Assembly: GCF_001705515.1 (NCBI RefSeq) | Contig: NZ_MDJS01000005.1 | Coordinates: 1 to 64,000, forward strand | Source: Mucilaginibacter sp. PPCGB 2223 | GTDB taxonomy: Bacteria; Bacteroidota; Bacteroidia; Sphingobacteriales; Sphingobacteriaceae | Direction of reading: 5' to 3' | DNA length: 64,000 nucleotides | Part shown: piece after piece, positions 61,766 through 64,000 of the stretch | Layout of the letters: every line of letters begins with the position of its first letter | Position numbering within the stretch: the first letter of the stretch is position 1 | Notes under the pieces: model-generated | What the model was told of the DNA's origin: nothing | The model's input: only the letters and a program-made list of their open reading frames with translations | Databases searched by the model: none | Position numbers and translations under genes: made by a program

Positions 61766-64000
61766 ATGAAAAAATATCTGATAAACTTAATTGTATTGTT
61801 GTGTTTGACGTCGGCAGGTTATGCCCAAACCAAACAGGTGAAAGGCGTAGTTGCCGATACCACCGGTGTAACCATCCCGGGTGTAGTGGTGAAATTAACC
61901 TCGCCGCAGGATACACTCGCCGCCAGTACCGATATTAACGGAGGATTTGTGTTTGGTGCTGTTAAGGCCAAACAGTTTTCGATCACTTTTCAATCTATAG
62001 GCTACCAGGGCCTCAAACGCAACTATACCGTTGCCGAAGATGCGCCTTCGTTAAACATTGGTACCATTAAATTAAAAACCGAATCGAAGGTGCTTAACAC
62101 CGTGCAGATCACCGATGTTAACGCAGTAAAAATAAAAGAAGATACAACGGTGTATGATGCCAAGGCATACCCCGTAAGGGCCAATGCCAGCACCGAGGAA
62201 GTTTTGAAAAAACTGCCGGGCGTTGATGTTGATGCAAACGGTAACGTTACAGCCGAAGGTAAACAGGTAACTAAAGTGCGCATTAACGGTAAAGACTTTT
62301 TTGGCGGCGACGTACAAACCGCAACCAAAAATCTGCCGGCCGACGTGATCGAAAGTATCCAGATGATTGACGATTATGGCGATCAGGCGAATTTAACCGG
62401 TATTAAAAGCGGCGAACCTAATAAAGTAATGAACATCGTTATCCGTAAGGATAGAAACTTCGGTTACTCCATATCGGGCACTGCAGGTGGTGGCCGCGAT
62501 ATGTTACCGGCTCCGCAAAGCGATGCAACCCGTTATACTTTCTCAACCAACTCTTTCGAGTTCCGCGGCGATCAGCAGATTGCTTTGCTGGGAAGTATCA
62601 ATAATAACAATACCAATACCTTCAACTTTGGCGGCGGCGGCGGTGGCGGCGGCTTCGGAGGTGGTGGTTTTGGCGGTGCCGGCGGTGGTGGCCGTGGCAA
62701 CGCTGCCCGTGGCGGCGGCGGCGGTGCAGCAGCTGCAAGTACAACAGCGTCGACCCAGAACGGTATTACCGATGCAAAATCTATCGGCTTAAACTACCGC
62801 GACCAATGGGGCAAGAGCCTTTCGGTATACGGCAGCTACAGCTTTAACGATAACTCAACCAATACGCTCAGCACCAGCCAGCAAACAAACCTGTTGGCAA
62901 GGGCCAACTCTACATCAACCATTGTTAATAACCAGAACAGTAATGAAACCGATGGTGTGTTGAACCACCGGGTAACCTGGAACATGGAGTGGAAGCCTGA
63001 TACCATCAATTATCTGAAATTTACCCCGACTTATGCTTACGGCAGTACAACTGCCAATGGTTATGATGCCAACTCGTTTATTACAGATGGCATTGCAACC
63101 ACAAGCTATTATACCAACACCAATGGCAGAACCAGCACTAACAGCTGGGGAGCTACTTTATTGTACAACCACAGGCTTCCGCACCGCCGTAACTTTAGCG
63201 TAACAGCGAACGGTAGTACAGCACCTAATATACAATATCAAAACCCGATCAGCGTTTACCTGTATGGCAGGCCAAATGCGCCGCAAAATCAGCTGGTGAA
63301 TATAACCAGCCGCACCAACAGCTTCGGCAGTACCTTATCTTACATTGAACCATTAGGTAAGATCACTTACTTAGAAGCAAACTACAGCTACAATTATTCG
63401 CACACTACTAATGATAAAGGCGTAGATACTTTGGTTTATACCAGTATCAATAACCCCGCTGTACCACCGGTGGAGAATTTTTACGATCGTTTGAGCAATA
63501 ATTATAACTACAGTTTTATTACCAACCGGTTTGCGTTAAACTACCGTGTAGTTGCCGAGAAATATAACTTTACCTTAGGCCTTGGCGTACAACCTGCCGA
63601 ATTAAAAGGCACTTCGCCTGCAACAGCTACCCAGGCCGCTGTAAATACCGATATTACTACAACCAACTTTAGCCCTACTGCAAGGTTTGTGTACAACTTT
63701 TCGCGCAGCCAGGCCTTTACCTTTAACTATAACGGTAACAACAACCAGCCAACTTATACCGAGTTAAACCCGCGCCTCGACCTGTCGAACGCATCGTACC
63801 CGGTACAAGGTAACCCTGCATTAAAGCCTGAGTTTTCGAACAACTTCTCGATCCGTTACAATCAGTTCAGCTTCGGCACGGGCAATATTTTGTTCACCAA
63901 TTTCTCATTCACACAGGTAAACGATCATATCGCACAAAACACTACTACTTATCCACGTGTATATAAGCCTAATCCGGCATTGGGTAACCACGCTATCCTG
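61766..64000 (+). CDS. Outer-membrane beta-barrel protein, TonB-receptor-like (right end missing)
   Basis: 745 codons are visible and the frame runs off the window. Signal peptide INLIVLLCLTSAGYAQ. Residues 22-110 form a CarboxypepD-reg-like domain (VKGVVADTTGVTIPGVVV), then a plug-like domain (EEVLKKLPGVDVDANGNV, KVRINGKDFFGGDV). Near residue 290-325 a Gly-rich run interrupts the barrel region. Later segments alternate aromatic and Asn/Thr residues as in barrel strands. It belongs to the outer-membrane beta-barrel group related to SusC-like receptors; the ligand is unknown. No SusD partner is in view. Confidence 0.86.
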   Translation, partial: MKKYLINLIVLLCLTSAGYAQTKQVKGVVADTTGVTIPGVVVKLTSPQDTLAASTDINGGFVFGAVKAKQFSITFQSIGYQGLKRNYTVAEDAPSLNIGTIKLKTESKVLNTVQITDVNAVKIKEDTTVYDAKAYPVRANASTEEVLKKLPGVDVDANGNVTAEGKQVTKVRINGKDFFGGDVQTATKNLPADVIESIQMIDDYGDQANLTGIKSGEPNKVMNIVIRKDRNFGYSISGTAGGGRDMLPAPQSDATRYTFSTNSFEFRGDQQIALLGSINNNNTNTFNFGGGGGGGGFGGGGFGGAGGGGRGNAARGGGGGAAAASTTASTQNGITDAKSIGLNYRDQWGKSLSVYGSYSFNDNSTNTLSTSQQTNLLARANSTSTIVNNQNSNETDGVLNHRVTWNMEWKPDTINYLKFTPTYAYGSTTANGYDANSFITDGIATTSYYTNTNGRTSTNSWGATLLYNHRLPHRRNFSVTANGSTAPNIQYQNPISVYLYGRPNAPQNQLVNITSRTNSFGSTLSYIEPLGKITYLEANYSYNYSHTTNDKGVDTLVYTSINNPAVPPVENFYDRLSNNYNYSFITNRFALNYRVVAEKYNFTLGLGVQPAELKGTSPATATQAAVNTDITTTNFSPTARFVYNFSRSQAFTFNYNGNNNQPTYTELNPRLDLSNASYPVQGNPALKPEFSNNFSIRYNQFSFGTGNILFTNFSFTQVNDHIAQNTTTYPRVYKPNPALGNHAIL

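Noticed and set aside
1..64000. CRISPR array or tRNA/rRNA gene
   Set aside because: I saw no regularly spaced identical repeats and no cloverleaf with conserved arms; a program search could still find a tRNA I missed.

Overview
The window looks like a chromosome segment of a Bacteroidota bacterium, most likely a Sphingobacteriaceae member near Mucilaginibacter or Pedobacter. The reasons are the TonB-linked outer-membrane barrel with an N-terminal carboxypeptidase-like domain, DUF5686, LruC and DUF6515-type exported proteins, a SerB-ACT fusion, a DnaG without zinc ligands, many Cys-lipobox proteins, TAnnTTTG-type promoter boxes, and intergenic spacers full of word-like palindromic repeats. The genus is an inference.

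Left end (1-4915): a truncated phage-type terminase small subunit, a long AT-rich spacer, then a tight five-gene operon (1565-4360): a 57-aa basic protein, a TIR-domain protein, a caspase-like protease with a C-terminal extension, a second TIR-fold protein of the ThsB/DUF1863 type, and an unrecognised 225-aa protein. This is the accessory island of the window and the best candidate for an undescribed system. It resembles TIR-caspase immunity (type IV Thoeris) but has extra parts. It is AT-rich against its surroundings, and two copies of a 31-bp sequence in inverted orientation flank it.

4916-22254: membrane and housekeeping genes: a DoxX-like protein, tryptophan 2,3-dioxygenase, an exported lectin-fold protein, an acyltransferase, a stand-alone A-PCP-TE NRPS protein, a GT14 glycosyltransferase, an LEA2-type lipoprotein, a CLC channel, UspA, SerB-ACT, an NAD-dependent epimerase, an arginase-fold pseudoenzyme, a TlpA-like thioredoxin, a 64-aa possible RiPP precursor bracketed by copies of the purD 3' end, and purD.

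22629-47145: core genes (secA, asnS, dnaG with yraN, tatA) mixed with exported proteins: SPOR protein, M20 amidohydrolase, lipoproteins, glutaminyl cyclase, an LruC repeat protein, a phospholipase C-like protein, an orphan ExbD, a GT-C membrane protein, DUF5686 and DUF2252.

48753-54315: a uronate locus. eda and exuT on the minus strand diverge from kdgK and a YhcH-like gene on the plus strand, with a gapN-like dehydrogenase downstream. Hexuronate is imported, reaches 2-keto-3-deoxygluconate through genes not seen here, is phosphorylated by KdgK and split by Eda to pyruvate and glyceraldehyde 3-phosphate, which GapN may oxidise. A LacI-type operator candidate lies in the divergent promoter region.

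54420-64000: an unrecognised protein, AraC regulator with SDR oxidoreductase, YihY/BrkB, a lipoprotein, PBP4-type peptidase, aspartyl protease with PDZ domain, a small conserved protein, and an outer-membrane barrel running off the right edge. I saw no tRNA, rRNA or CRISPR array.
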